NCBI GenBank assembly: GCA_963281155.1
Contig: CAUJLY010000003.1
Location: 2,542,001 to 2,606,000 of the forward strand
Length of the DNA: 64,000 nt
Direction: 5' to 3'
Source of the DNA: Rhabditophanes sp. KR3021
Lineage: Eukaryota > Nematoda > Chromadorea > Rhabditida > Alloionematidae
Shown: positions 17,940 through 28,614 of the stretch, in pieces
Numbering within the stretch: the stretch's first letter is position 1
Layout of the letters: every line of letters begins with the position of its first letter
Program-made: the position numbers and the translations under genes
Notes under the pieces: model-generated
What the model was told of the DNA's origin: nothing
Databases searched by the model: none
What the model saw: the letters and a program-made list of their open reading frames with translations, nothing else

Positions 17940-20573
17940 TTATGCCAATTTTGTTAAGATGCGGGCTTTTGCCTTTTTTGAGATATGGCTAGCTGTTGTG
18001 AATAAGTGAGAAATTTGAGTCGTTGAATATTCTTTATGTTGTGATATCCATTGTTCAAGTGACGTTTCCGTTAAGTAATATGCTTTTATAAAATTTTCAA
18101 CATATGCTTTTGATTTAAGAGGTTTGACTACATAAGTGTTCCAATCACTTGATTCCGATTCGAGCTTAAATACCAATTGCTGAAAATCAAGTTGCATCAA
18201 AGCTCTCCCTTCGTTTGAACACTTTCTTGAGCATTCGCTGTATCCTTGTACTAGGATTCGAAAACTAATTGACAGTAAAGAAGACCAAATTTGTTGTTTT
18301 GTATAAATTGGAACTCTCATTGCCAAAGACACCTGATTCAGTATATTTGAAAATCTTTCGTAACCTGATAGTAAATAATCTATGTAATTACTGTGGTCTG
18401 TAACCAATTCTTTAATATCCCATTTAGTGTTTGCAATTCTTAATAACAATTCATCGAAGTCAATGAATTTGCAAATCAAAATTGAATAACCCTTTTCTCG
18501 CATTTTACTTAAGTATGGTATTAGAATGTCGTAAAAAAACGCTAAATCTGCACTAATAGAAGGTGTATTTTGGGGAAGTAAAAATGAATCAATGACTGGA
18601 TGAATCAAATCTAATTGTTTTGCCATAAACATAATAGATTCTATGGCAACAATTCTTTCTTGTATTAAAAACAAATTGTCGGAATTTGATTTATGATGTT
18701 CATTAATTACATAAACTGAATCTAGCGTATTAATCTTTTTTGCCGGAGAATTGTTGGTGGATGATGCAGGCGAATCCATAGTATCTAAATTGTTCATTAT
18801 TCTCTTTACCTTTTCAATACTTTGGGACATCAATTCAAAGTCGTCTTTGTTTATGTTAAATTGCTTTGCAAAATGGATGTTATTAGGGTGTTCGTCAGCA
18901 ACAAATAATTCGTAAATGGATATCAAATGATGGTAAAATAATTGAATGATTGAGACCACCACTGTCTCCGCGATGCATGGAAACAATAGAGATGCTTTAA
19001 TATATTTTCCCAACAATTTCATTAGGGATAGTGTTGTATTACAAAATACAGGGGCATTTAATTTCAAATCATCATCAACATCTGGGCTTCTCATGATAAT
19101 TAATGATTCTTCTCCTAAATTCGAAAATTGCCGGAAATCCTTTTCTTTGTAAACGAAAGGATTGACAAATGCATTAGGTATTAATTGATAGTTTAATTGC
19201 TCTCCTATTTGATCGTTCTCTACCTTTGCATAATTAAAAGAATATTTGGTATCTTTTAAGAATTGAAATTCCTGCAAATCAAAAATAGTAAATTGAAAAG
19301 CTACTGGGACTGGAGCAAATGATTCATGTTCCAAAAACAGTTTCAATTCTTCCAGTCTTTCTTTGTGATATCTTTTAAAATACACATAAATTTGTTTTTC
19401 CAAAGTAAATGTAAGTTCTGCACAATTGTTTCCAAAGAAGTTCTTTCCAAAGTCTTTGAAAGTATTGACATGTTCCACGATTTCTAGAAAAGTGTCGAAT
19501 TTAATGTAAGTCATGTCATTGCAAGCTAATAAAATGTTTAACTTATGTGATCCTATTTTGAAAAATATATAAGAAAATTGCTTCATTTCTTGATGAAGAG
19601 ATTGACAAAATTCTTTGTAAGGAGAATCAGAGTCCAGTGCTTCTTTGCAAAAGGACATTATTGCATGATAACTAATTGATGAATGTACAATCGAATTACA
19701 AATTTCAATTAGCGCTTCTACTAGCAAATCTGATGTAATTTTTGAGCATAGATCCTCATACGTAAACTGTTGATAATCCTGATCTGAAGTATTCTTCAAA
19801 ATAGACAATAATTTATTTGTTGTCGTTGACTCAATGGCAGCTTTAAAGTAAGACAGTAACTTGTCTGGAGCATTTGACAAATTATCCAGAACTTGATAAG
19901 AATCAAGGCATTGAATAAGTTTGGCTTCTTCGTACATAATTGTTAAGCTGGCGAAACGATCATCTATTCGAGATTCTATGTTATCAATTTGTTTTTTAAA
20001 TTTTTCTTCCAACTCGCTCATAATTGCAAATCCTTTGGCCGTTTTAATTACTTCAATTATAGAATGGAATAATTTAAACGCTTCAATAAATTCGAAATGT
20101 GTTATTAGATCAGCTAGAGTAAATGTGTACTCGTAAATTTGTTTTATTTTAACTAAAGCACTTCTAAATTTAATAAGTAATTTCTTTTTTGTATCCAGCA
20201 CAATTATTCGAATAGCAAGGGATGTTTGAGATTGCGAACCACTTAAATTTTGCCTGATTTCTGAAATAACTTCTAGTAAAGCAGCAACTTCATCTTTGAT
20301 AATATAAATACTATCCATTTCTTTAGTAAAATCTTTGCTATGCTCTTGAATCTGGAAAGCTACTTTCTTAACAACTACCGACAACTTTTGCTTCAAATCA
20401 GATTTGTGTATTAATATACTTTCCAAATTAAACCCATCATCGCACAGTTTATTAATCTGATAGTTGGCATGATTAAATTGATCCACTATAAAATAAACGG
20501 CTTCAATAGATTCAAATATTTCTTCTTCTTGTTTTTTAGTGAACTCACGTGACTCATGTATAAATGAGTTCAT
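17940..20573 (-). CDS. vps-50: VPS50/syndetin (EARP complex subunit)
   Basis: Intronless 877-residue tethering factor of the endosome-associated recycling protein complex, also needed for dense-core vesicle maturation in nematodes. The first ATG in frame is at 20573 (MNSFIHESREF); two codons upstream are TTG and ATA. The N-terminal third is coiled-coil with the Vps54_N-like pattern (VYFIVDQFNHANYQINKLCDDG). The C-terminus is unmistakable for CCDC132/VPS50: CSNEGRALMQLDFQQLVFKL and ENFIKAYYLTETSLEQWI, then QHKEYSTTQ and KKAKARIL. Length is somewhat shorter than human (about 960). The gene is convergent with the MRG gene (177-bp gap) and divergent from NAA25. Confidence 0.92.
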   Translation of the reverse strand: MNSFIHESREFTKKQEEEIFESIEAVYFIVDQFNHANYQINKLCDDGFNLESILIHKSDLKQKLSVVVKKVAFQIQEHSKDFTKEMDSIYIIKDEVAALLEVISEIRQNLSGSQSQTSLAIRIIVLDTKKKLLIKFRSALVKIKQIYEYTFTLADLITHFEFIEAFKLFHSIIEVIKTAKGFAIMSELEEKFKKQIDNIESRIDDRFASLTIMYEEAKLIQCLDSYQVLDNLSNAPDKLLSYFKAAIESTTTNKLLSILKNTSDQDYQQFTYEDLCSKITSDLLVEALIEICNSIVHSSISYHAIMSFCKEALDSDSPYKEFCQSLHQEMKQFSYIFFKIGSHKLNILLACNDMTYIKFDTFLEIVEHVNTFKDFGKNFFGNNCAELTFTLEKQIYVYFKRYHKERLEELKLFLEHESFAPVPVAFQFTIFDLQEFQFLKDTKYSFNYAKVENDQIGEQLNYQLIPNAFVNPFVYKEKDFRQFSNLGEESLIIMRSPDVDDDLKLNAPVFCNTTLSLMKLLGKYIKASLLFPCIAETVVVSIIQLFYHHLISIYELFVADEHPNNIHFAKQFNINKDDFELMSQSIEKVKRIMNNLDTMDSPASSTNNSPAKKINTLDSVYVINEHHKSNSDNLFLIQERIVAIESIMFMAKQLDLIHPVIDSFLLPQNTPSISADLAFFYDILIPYLSKMREKGYSILICKFIDFDELLLRIANTKWDIKELVTDHSNYIDYLLSGYERFSNILNQVSLAMRVPIYTKQQIWSSLLSISFRILVQGYSECSRKCSNEGRALMQLDFQQLVFKLESESSDWNTYVVKPLKSKAYVENFIKAYYLTETSLEQWISQHKEYSTTQISHLFTTASHISKKAKARILTKLA

Positions 20574-21856
20574 TATCAATATTGTTACTAGAATAAATTA
20601 TATATTTGTATTTAATTTATGGTCATTGCTGAGAATAAATAAACTGTAATAATTGGGTAGAGAGACGTTATGTTTGTATGGCAGTCAGATTGGAGAAAGG
20701 ACGACCAATTTGTTTAAATGAATGTATTTCAAAGCGAAAGGACCTTTCGACTATTTTTGTTAATTATATCCAAGTTACAAGCAAAATTCAATATAATCTT
20801 GTTGTATTTTCCATATTAAGCATTTATAATTTAAATGTAATTTTCCTATTACAATACCTATGTGATTGCATATTTATAATCTATTTAATGTAATGATTTT
20901 CGTTAGAAAATCAGTCTAATTTTATTTCTTAATAAAGTTTTCCTATATTTCTTTGTATCGTCCGGAGTAAGATTGTAGAACCTTTATGACTAACGATGAA
21001 CGGAAAGCAGTGGGACCGACATCATTCCCACCTCATCCAACAAATCTGCTACGTTCTGATATCTTAGTAACAACCCCGTGTATCTTTCATCCCTTTTATA
21101 CCATTAATATGCTTCATCCCAATACACGGGAGATGCAAGTAATCAAAATCATATATCCCATCTCTTATACATAATAATAAACATATACTTGTAAACCTTA
21201 TTGTTACATTTTGTTATTAAATCAATAGACTTTCCCACGAATTTTATTATAACCTGTTACCCCATTTTTTATGTAATTATTATCAAAAAAGATGGTTTTT
21301 ATCGCATGAATTCAATTATATAGCACAAACTTTCTTAATTATGCTAAAAACAATTTTAATGAGTTTTTGCAACATCTTAATATTACTCACTGAACAGTGA
21401 ATTATATCAAGACTTGTTGATGCCTGCCTTTTAGTACCTTTACAGAGGTAAATTTAGCACTTTCTTTATTGTGATGATGACAATATCGTCTCCTTATACA
21501 TCTTTATACCACATTGACGTCTCTCGATGAGATGCTCATATGCAATACTTAAAAAATGAGTTCTGTATTATTTTCTGCCGAACACTGGAGTATAATCAAT
21601 ATTCATCTAATTAGATAGCATAATTATGTATTCAGCGAGATTGTCTTAGAAGGATATATTGGTAGACCATCTTGTGTAGGTATATAAGAGAGAAGAAACA
21701 AAAAGCAGGCATTCTGATCTAATAGACAAGTACCGAGTGGTCGTTATTAGTACCTTTTAACTAATTCTAAATTGTTTGTGTGTCGTGTGTTATTTATTCT
21801 TGTGTAATCGGCAATAAAATCTTAACTTGTACTATTACTTTATTTTTTAGATTGCC
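20574..21856. promoter_or_regulatory. Divergent intergenic region, VPS50 / NAA25
   Basis: About 1.3 kb of AT-rich DNA without a supported gene. Short open frames (for example 20986-21174) have no codon or family support. TTTATTTTTTAG ending at 21850 is a likely spliced-leader acceptor six bases before the NAA25 ATG. Confidence 0.5.
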
Positions 21857-24386
21857 ATGAGTCAAAAGCCACATCAATTAGCTCCTGTCGTTACAGAAAA
21901 AAGAGTTATTCGAGTTCACGGTGAGTTTGGAATTATTAAGCCATTTAATGATATTATTTTTAGATCTTATTATAAAAGGAAAAGCTAGCAATGCACTGAA
22001 GGAATTGTCAATTCACATCAAAAAAGAAGGAAAACTGTCCAACAGTTTAATGTCACTGAAAGCTTGGGCTCATCTCAAAAATAATAATATCGGGGAGTGT
22101 GAAAAGGTATTAGCTGAAATAGATGCCATTTTCGACAAAGACTTCATTGATGACGAAGAGGCTTTAGGTTTTCTCGAATTAGTCTATAAGGACAAAAGAG
22201 ATCACGAAGATTTGATCAAGCATATGAAACGAGTCCTCCAATTTAGACCCAATGACAAGGATACTCTGGATTGCATGGTTAATTCCTATCTAGCTATGTG
22301 TTCGTGGACTGATGCTAAGAATACTCTGCTGAAGGTAAAGAAAATCTACAACGATGAGTGTTATGTTCTTCATCTGATCGTCATTACTGCTTTAGAGGCT
22401 GAAGGAGGTGCTCCTGATCTTCGTGCTACTCGTTTCATGTTGGCTCAAAAAATGCTTGAAAAATACTTGAGCGATTACAAGAATCCTTCGAGAGAATGCA
22501 TCTACTTCTTCATGGAAATGCTGTGTCGTCAAAACAAATTTCAAGAGGGTATCGCAGTCATGACGAAATACTGGTCTAATTTATTGAAATTTTATGGTAA
22601 TGAAGAAATCATTATGGCTAAGAAAATAGAACTTGCCATTAGAGATAAAAATTGGGATCAATCAATGGAATTTGCCGAATGTGCTCTTAGAAAGGGTTTG
22701 ACTAACTACTGTTATTATGAAACATTCCTACAAACTTTTGATCAGCGGAAGGACGAAGTATATCTGAAGAAATTAGAAGGAATTATCGAAGAAACTAGGA
22801 ATCACGATAAAGATACCAGAAATATCTTAATTGCTTTGATGGAGACTAAATCTCGTGACAATGGAAACTGCGATGAAAGTCTAACCGCCATTAAAAACTA
22901 CATCGCTTCTTTTGGATCCAATCCTAGTGCATTCCATGACATTCATAAGTTTGTTTTAAAACTTGATTATGAGAGAAAAAATACCCTCTTAGATTGGATT
23001 CTTGTATTTTGCAATAAATACTTTTCTGAGCCAATTGGTGTTGCTTTTTACATTCTGTACACTGAATGTAGATGTCTAATTAGGCCTCCTTGTGAAAATA
23101 CTGCACTCGAAATGAAAAAAGTCTTTAATACTCACAAGACAAATGATCTTATCAATAATAAAGCTTGCCAAGTTGCTGCCAGCGAATGGCTGAAGTTGTA
23201 TGATGAAGATCCCAAATTTGAATATCTAGCTGAGGTTATTTTTATCCTAGAAGCTGCCAGAAAATACTCCCCAAAGGCATCCTTTCAAAGATTGATTTTA
23301 TTGTCGATTTACACTCAATTGGGAATGTTGACTGAGTCATTGAAATTATTCAAAGAACTGGACATCAAGAAAATCCAAATGGTCACAGCAAGTTTTGTCT
23401 TTATCAATGCTTTCGAGCATTTTGGACGATTTGACGAATGTATTACTTTGGCTGCTAAAATCACTCGCGACATTGATGATTGTGCCTATGAAGCGGAATG
23501 TTCAATGGTTGAAACTTTCCACACTCGCGCCATTGACCGAATTTATGAATTTAAAGAATTCAGTCACTACTATCTGGCCAACAATATCATCAATTGTGGA
23601 TTTGCCACTCAAGCAGCTATTAATTCAGCTTTATTTCCAATGTCCGATCCTACGATTGTTATTGACACTCTTGAGAATGGAGCTTCTCAACTTAGGTGGG
23701 ACACGATGTGCGATAAGCGTGATTTTGACATCTATTCCAAAATCCTTTATTCTGAACCACTCTCCGAATCAGACATCGCCTTTTCAGGAGAAGAACTTCG
23801 GGACTTTTTGAGATTTAAAAGTGCATTATGTGGAGTTGCCGCTACTTATCTCCGCAAAGAAGATCTTAAACAAAATACCGATATTTTGAAGGCCGTTGTT
23901 GAAAAATGCAGAAACAAATACCCTAACAAGGTTGCTCAAATCCACGCTGTTCCTCACAAAGTCGAGTGTGGAGTTTATGTCCATCATCAATTGGTTCAAA
24001 TGGTAATTGATATGTTGGAAGGAAAAATTGACTACGAAAGCATCGAATTCAAAGTTAGTCCATTTGCAACTGTAGATGTTATGATTCTGAGGAATACTAT
24101 TCGTGAAGTAGGAATAACAACCTTTTATCTCCAATACATGACATTGCTTTTTTCTGAAACAAAATTGCGACCATTTTTGAGATCTATTTTCCAGACGCTG
24201 AACACGAGAATTGGGGAAATCAGAGCTTCTCTTAATACTAATCAAACCATGTTTAGTACTTTCAAGCAAGAAGCTGATTTTGTTGATCTACAAAAAAGAT
24301 TCCCAATCCAAATTAAGAAAGAATTTATTGAAACAATTGATGAAATTGAACATACACTGTGCTTGAAGTCAAAAAACATTAAATAA
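21857..24386 (+). CDS. cra-1: NAA25/MDM20, NatB N-acetyltransferase auxiliary subunit
   Basis: Ribosome-associated auxiliary subunit of NatB, which acetylates N-terminal Met-Asp/Glu/Asn; 828 residues. Exons are 21857-21920 and 21964-24386, with a 43-bp intron. Start MSQKPHQLAPVV. The protein is TPR-like helical throughout; the N-terminus (LIIKGKASNALKELSIHIKK, RFRPNDKDTL-like turns) and the central ARKYSPKASFQRLILLSIYT, then QLGM, and ELDIKKIQMVTASFV align with human NAA25 (SPSNAQFKLLLVRIYCMLGA, LDAKHIQHDTIGY). The segment INCGFATQAAINSALF, then LRWDTM and RDFDIY, is also family-like. It is shorter than human (972), mostly at the C-terminus. cra-1 is the C. elegans NatB auxiliary gene; orthology is inferred. 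Confidence 0.87.
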
Positions 24387-24480
24387 AGCAAAATTAAAAA
24401 AATAAAATTATGAAATATCCAGTAAAAAGATGCAAACATTTAAACGCTATTTTGATTAATAAATAAAATAATTTTGCGCC

Positions 24481-24766
24481 TTAGTTATTGTTAACATTGT
24501 TTTCAAGAATCTTTCTGCGTAAAGTAATTCCTTCCTTTCTTGTCTTAGGTGTATTTTGCACATTCAAAGATCTGAGTAAACATTTTATTAAAGATTATTT
24601 CGAAACAAAACACTTACTTGTCATCCGATAAAGGTGTTCGCAAAACTTCGATTGTAGGTGATCTAGGGTCCACCATCTTAGCGACAGGAGTTCCATGGTT
24701 TGACTGACGACTATATTCGTCTTCTTGAACAATCTCGGGAATTTTAGAAGAGAACGCAGATCCCAT
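24481..24766 (-). CDS. Short CDCA3/TOME-1-like protein
   Basis: 79-residue protein. Exons are 24766-24618 and 24571-24481, with a 46-bp intron. The N-terminus MGSAFSSKIPEI and the motif VAKMVDPRSPTIEVLRTPL (about 29-47) match the conserved DPRSPT..I.RTP block of CDCA3, an F-box-linked trigger of mitotic entry, whose N-terminus also reads MGSA. The motif contains two proline-directed Ser/Thr sites. Unlike vertebrate CDCA3 there is one motif copy and little else, with a basic C-terminus (TPKTRKEGITLRRK). Gly2 could be myristoylated. Function is inferred from the motif only. Confidence 0.6.
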
Positions 24767-25055
24767 TTTAAAAGAAATATTATAGTGGCGTGTATTCAAA
24801 ATCTGTGATACAACTCCCTGATTAATATATCCAACTGAGAAATCATCATTGGTATAGACATACTTCATATTAAATAAAAACATATAATATTGTAGATATG
24901 TTCCCGGACCATCATAGGCAGCTCATGAGGTCGATTGGCAAGTAGGATAGAGACACGTTGGCAAAGAACAAACGACAGGATAATAAGATAACTGATTTAT
25001 TATACTAATTAACAGAATTATATTCAACTATTCCAGAACCAATTGATAATAGCAT
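24767..25055. other. Spacer upstream of the CDCA3-like gene
   Basis: Non-coding; contains the 5' flank of the minus-strand CDCA3-like gene and the 3' flank of the small secreted gene. Nothing else seen. Confidence 0.4.
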
Positions 25056-25268
25056 CTACGGCAATTCCAGCACAAAACATCCTAAATGTTTGAAAATGGA
25101 CCGCCACAGGATTGTCTTTAATGGCAAAGAATGTTTCCTTCCGAAATCAACAAAATTATTTGGCACTCTATTTTGTTTGGTTTTATAATTATAGTTATAA
25201 TTTGGCGGTAGATTGGTGAAAAGCAATTGTACCAAAGATAAGAAGAACAAAGTTTTAAGACTGTTCAT
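25056..25268 (-). CDS. Small putative secreted peptide, intact copy of a tandem trio
   Basis: 70-residue frame with a strong N-terminal signal sequence (MNSLKTLFFLSLVQLLFTN) followed by a Pro/Tyr/Asn segment (LPPNYNYNYKTKQNR) and a short basic-hydrophobic tail. I recognise no family. Two related but damaged copies lie upstream at about 25.45-25.70 and 25.87-26.10 kb, which supports it as a real duplicated gene. The C-terminal end may be spliced differently. Confidence 0.45.
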   Translation of the reverse strand: MNSLKTLFFLSLVQLLFTNLPPNYNYNYKTKQNRVPNNFVDFGRKHSLPLKTILWRSIFKHLGCFVLELP

Positions 25269-25449
25269 TGTGTAAATAAGATTTCGTTTTTTAACTTTAT
25301 GAGGACTCTGGTTGGAGAAATTAAAAAATCTTTCAAGTTCCTCTGTAAATCATAAATATTCAAACAAATCTAAATGATCTAGAAATAATATCGAGAAAAG
25401 TTTATATTTGTTTATTGTTAATTTAAACTTTTGATTTTGATTTTTAGAG

Positions 25450-25701
25450 GAATAGAAAGTTACTTCCAAACAATATTAAGCGGTAGTTTCAAAGTCTACA
25501 CATTTGACTTCATTATTCTTATTTCCATTATGTACCTTAGATGGCAATGGTCCACGTATTTTACTTCAATATCATCACATTTACTGGGAGTTCTAAATTA
25601 AGAAGGTTCTACCATTTCACATTGATATAACGGGCATAGTTTAACATATCTAATTGGAATTGAAACAAACGCAGGAATAACAAATTTGTGAGAGTATTCA
25701 T
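25450..25701 (-). pseudogene. Second copy of the small secreted gene, diverged
   Basis: ATG at 25701-25699 opens MNTLTNLLFLRLFQFQLDM, aligned to the signal sequence of the 25,056-25,268 gene (MNSLKTLFFLSLVQLLF). The following NYARYI part is only loosely similar and a stop soon follows, so it is probably a degenerate copy. Confidence 0.45.
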
Positions 25702-25865
25702 TGTTTTGATAACATTTTCATACATCAAACTTTAATTGAACAATTAAAAAGCTTTTAGTTCCATAAGCAAAGCAATAAGGATTTATGACAATTAAAGTTA
25801 TTTGTGTTTTATTCGGAGAAAAGTAGCATTGGTAGTTTTGTTAACTAAAAACATAACTTCCAAAA

Positions 25866-26110
25866 TTATCGAGGATTACTGCAGTAAAATGGGCCATGCG
25901 TTGTAGACACCTCGTTCAAATTTACTAATATAAGTTTAATATTGTGGAGATTGATTTTTATTGCCGAATTCAACGAAACCATCTGATGCTTCATTTTGTT
26001 GAAGTTTTTGCCTTTAACTTTATAAATATAGTCATAATTTGGTGCTGGATAAGCAAAAATCAATTGGACCAAGGATAGGAATAACAGTTTGAAGAATATT
26101 CACTATGTCG
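25866..26110 (-). pseudogene. Third copy of the small secreted gene, start lost and frameshifted
   Basis: Encodes LFKLLFLSLVQLIFAYPAPN then YDYIYKVKGK, clearly homologous to MNSLKTLFFLSLVQLLF..PPNYNYNYK of the intact copy. At the position of the start codon there is AGTG rather than ATG, and a one-base deletion shifts the signal-peptide frame near 26,095. Shared flank AATTAAAAAGCTTTTA occurs upstream of both damaged copies (about 25,742 and 26,158). Confidence 0.5.
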
Positions 26111-26284
26111 ATGACACTTTGATTTCTTCTGAGCTCTATATAAAACTTTTATTGGAATAATTAAAAAGCTTTTAAACGCATTCTAAAAAATTAGTAATCC
26201 TAGGTAATAAAAACTTTATTGTTTATATTTAAAAATGATATAGAAATGAAATCATGATAATTATTATATTTGCCTTGAAAGAAT

Positions 26285-26953
26285 TCAATTTTTTTGTAAT
26301 TGTTTTTGAGTATTTACCAGGGTATTATTTGAGAGTTCCTCGATTTTGAGATGATTAATGAATTGTTGACGTTCATGGAGGTTTTGGGTAATCACGATTG
26401 TTTCATCCCTAATCTTAAGATCATTTTTAAGGTTTGACAGTTCTTCTACCAACTTCGAGTTAGTCATTTGAATGGCAGCCTTTTCTCGCTTAATTTTGCT
26501 TATTTGCGTCTTTAATTTGGAAATTCTCGATTCAAGTTTTTTGACAACTAATTTGTCTTGCTCAGTTTTTCTGATTTGACAATTGTCAGTACCATTAACA
26601 TCATCCAGATAGCATAATCTACAAACAGTTTCTTTTGAGCTTGTAGCGGAAGTTGGCGTTGATTTGGGAAACGCACAGTTTGTTTTACATTTGCGGCATT
26701 TTATTGGTGATACTTGAGTTTTCTTTGCGGAAGCAGCGCAATAAACGCACATTCGATGTTTAAAAGCGGCATTAAGCTTGCAATATTTGCAATTAGTTGG
26801 TTTGCCGAATCTCTCCTCATTACTAATACATTTTGGGCATTTCACATCTAAGCTACAATAAATTAAATGCTGTGATAAATAATTTATTAGGCAAATTAGT
26901 TACCTTTCATCAGAGGACTCAACTTTATTATGACAATACACACATTGCGTCAT
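26285..26953 (-). CDS. FAM76-family zinc-binding protein
   Basis: 205-residue protein. Exons are 26953-26904 and 26852-26285, with a 51-bp intron. Paired CxxC motifs run through the first 80 residues: MTQCVYC, VKCPKC, TNCKYC, RMCVYC, IKCRKC, VCRLC. The order and linker residues (FGKPTNCKYCKLNAAF versus human FGTPKPCQYCNIIAAF; CRKCKTNCAF versus CEQCKQQCAF) identify FAM76A/B. The C-terminal 90 residues are a coiled coil (KLESRISKLKTQISKIKREK), as in the family. The vertebrate His-rich linker and part of the N-terminal repeat are absent. FAM76B is a nuclear-speckle protein in vertebrates; a role here is inferred. Confidence 0.85.
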
Positions 26954-27274
26954 ATTTATCAAACAAATTTAAAGGATATTTCGAATGTGTACCTACTATC
27001 TATGTGGAATATTTAGTTATCACTAAGGGATTATGTCATCTGGTTTTGGTGACGTTCGTCCAATCATTTGAATCTAGGAATTAACTCAAATGGAAAGTCT
27101 GCAACTGGGTGAACAAAGAATGGGAAGTCGTCTTAATGTATGCAAGCCCATTCATTGTTAAATTTAAATATAAACAGTTTATTTTCTATTAGTAATCGGA
27201 ATGTATTTTTTAATTTTTGTTAAATGAAATGAATATATTTATCATTTTTTTTAATTGTAGGTTTATCACTAAAA
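26954..27274. promoter_or_regulatory. Spacer between FAM76 and RPL22 with splice acceptor
   Basis: Divergent spacer. TTTTTTTTAATTGTAG ending at 27260 lies 14 bases before the RPL22 ATG and is a probable trans-splice acceptor. A short frame at 26,833-27,084 is antisense to FAM76 exon 1 and not supported. Confidence 0.5.
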
Positions 27275-27791
27275 ATGGCTCCAGTTCTCGCTAAAAAAGT
27301 TGGTGCTCCAAAGGTCGCTAAGGTCCACAAGAAGAAGGTTACCTACAAATTCGTAGTTAACTGCAAAAGCCCAGTTGAAGATGGAATCCTCAAGACCCAA
27401 TCATTTGTAAGTTTACATCTCTGAGCCCGAACAGAGCTTCCGTTTCTGTAAGGGTGCTTGGGTATAGGGTGTTAACGGTCCCTATTAAATCCTATGGCAA
27501 TAATAAACAAATAATTTTCAGGTTGAATTCTTGAGACAACGTGTAAAGTACGACGGAAAGCTCGGACAACTCGAAGCTGGAGGTATCAAGATCGACTCTA
27601 CCAAGAACGACGTTACCCTTACTTCTGACAAAGAATTCTCCAAGAGATATCTTAAGTATCTTACCAAGAAATACTTGAAGAAGAACACCCTTCGTGATTG
27701 GTTGAGAGTTATTTCTACTGATAAGAATTCCTATGAATTGAAATATTTCCAATTGAACGATGCTGAATCTGAGGCTGAAGGAGATGAATAA
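27275..27791 (+). CDS. rpl-22: 60S ribosomal protein L22 (eL22)
   Basis: Large-subunit ribosomal protein, 133 residues. Exons are 27275-27406 and 27522-27791. The N-terminal extension is basic ([15 protein letters not shown]); the core has [29 protein letters not shown] and [20 protein letters not shown], all eL22 hallmarks. The acidic tail ([10 protein letters not shown]) is typical. The splice at Phe44 follows TQSF. A polyadenylation signal AATAAA lies at 27,834. Codon use is rich in C/G-ending codons, as expected of a highly expressed gene. The 115-bp intron has no special content. Confidence 0.97.
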
Positions 27792-28029
27792 ACCATTTTT
27801 GATTATACTTACACCATTGTTGACTGTTAATCAAATAAAATTTGTTATCACTAATTGTATAAAGTATTTATTTTTATAAGTTTGATATAAAAATATAATG
27901 AAAGGTGTTTTTATGACTGATATATCTTCTTTTTAAGAATTGAAAAGAGATAAATGTTACATTTTAACTCTAAAGATAATTAATAAATTAATAGGATTTG
28001 TGCTTCTATTTCATAAACAACAATATTTT

Positions 28030-28211
28030 GATAAACTTTATTTAACATTAGGTAATAAGTGTTTGAAAATATTTAAATGAACTTTATTTAACATGAAATA
28101 ATATATGTTGGACCATATTTACATGAACTTTATTTCATAAAATAAGATATGCTGAACCATATTTTAATGAACTTTATTCAACATGAAATAATAAATGTAG
28201 GACAATATTTT
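28030..28211. repeat. Tandem repeat, about 45-bp unit x 4
   Basis: Four imperfect copies of a unit beginning ATGAACTTTATTTAACATGA and ending ACCATATTT, at about 28030, 28077, 28123 and 28167. It lies between the convergent 3' ends of RPL22 and the proximal mex-3 gene. Confidence 0.75.
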
Positions 28212-28614
28212 CTAAGAAATCTGATTTTAAATATCTTTTCCTCCTTGGTAATGGATAGGAATTGATATAATATTTAAATAAAGATCTTACACGCAACTAA
28301 AATGGAATGGAAATTTACAATAAAAGTATAAGATAAAAATAAGATAAAATAATAAACTAATATTTTGACAAGGCTTTTGAATATATATTTGTTTTTAGAT
28401 TTAGAGTAATCTAATTTGAGTTTTAAGAGAAAACTTCTAGACACGTTGAATTTAAATAGATATACCTAAGAATCAATTAGAAATAATTGGTGCGAACCTT
28501 ATGGAGGTATGATAAGAAGCTGGTGTTGAATAAATAGAGACAAATCCTTTTCACAAAATTGAAAATGCAGTCTTGGTAAAATTGCTCAAATACATTAGTT
28601 TGCCATTATTGCAA
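28212..28614. other. 3' flank of the proximal mex-3 gene
   Basis: AT-rich non-coding DNA, presumably the 3' UTR of the minus-strand gene. Around 28440-28470 it has ACACGTTGAATTTAAATAGA, closely matched downstream of the distal paralogue at 33127-33147, so part of the UTR was included in the duplication or is conserved. Confidence 0.5.

Noticed and set aside
20986..21174. 62-codon frame between VPS50 and NAA25
   Set aside because: No family match, no splice or codon support. Treated as intergenic.
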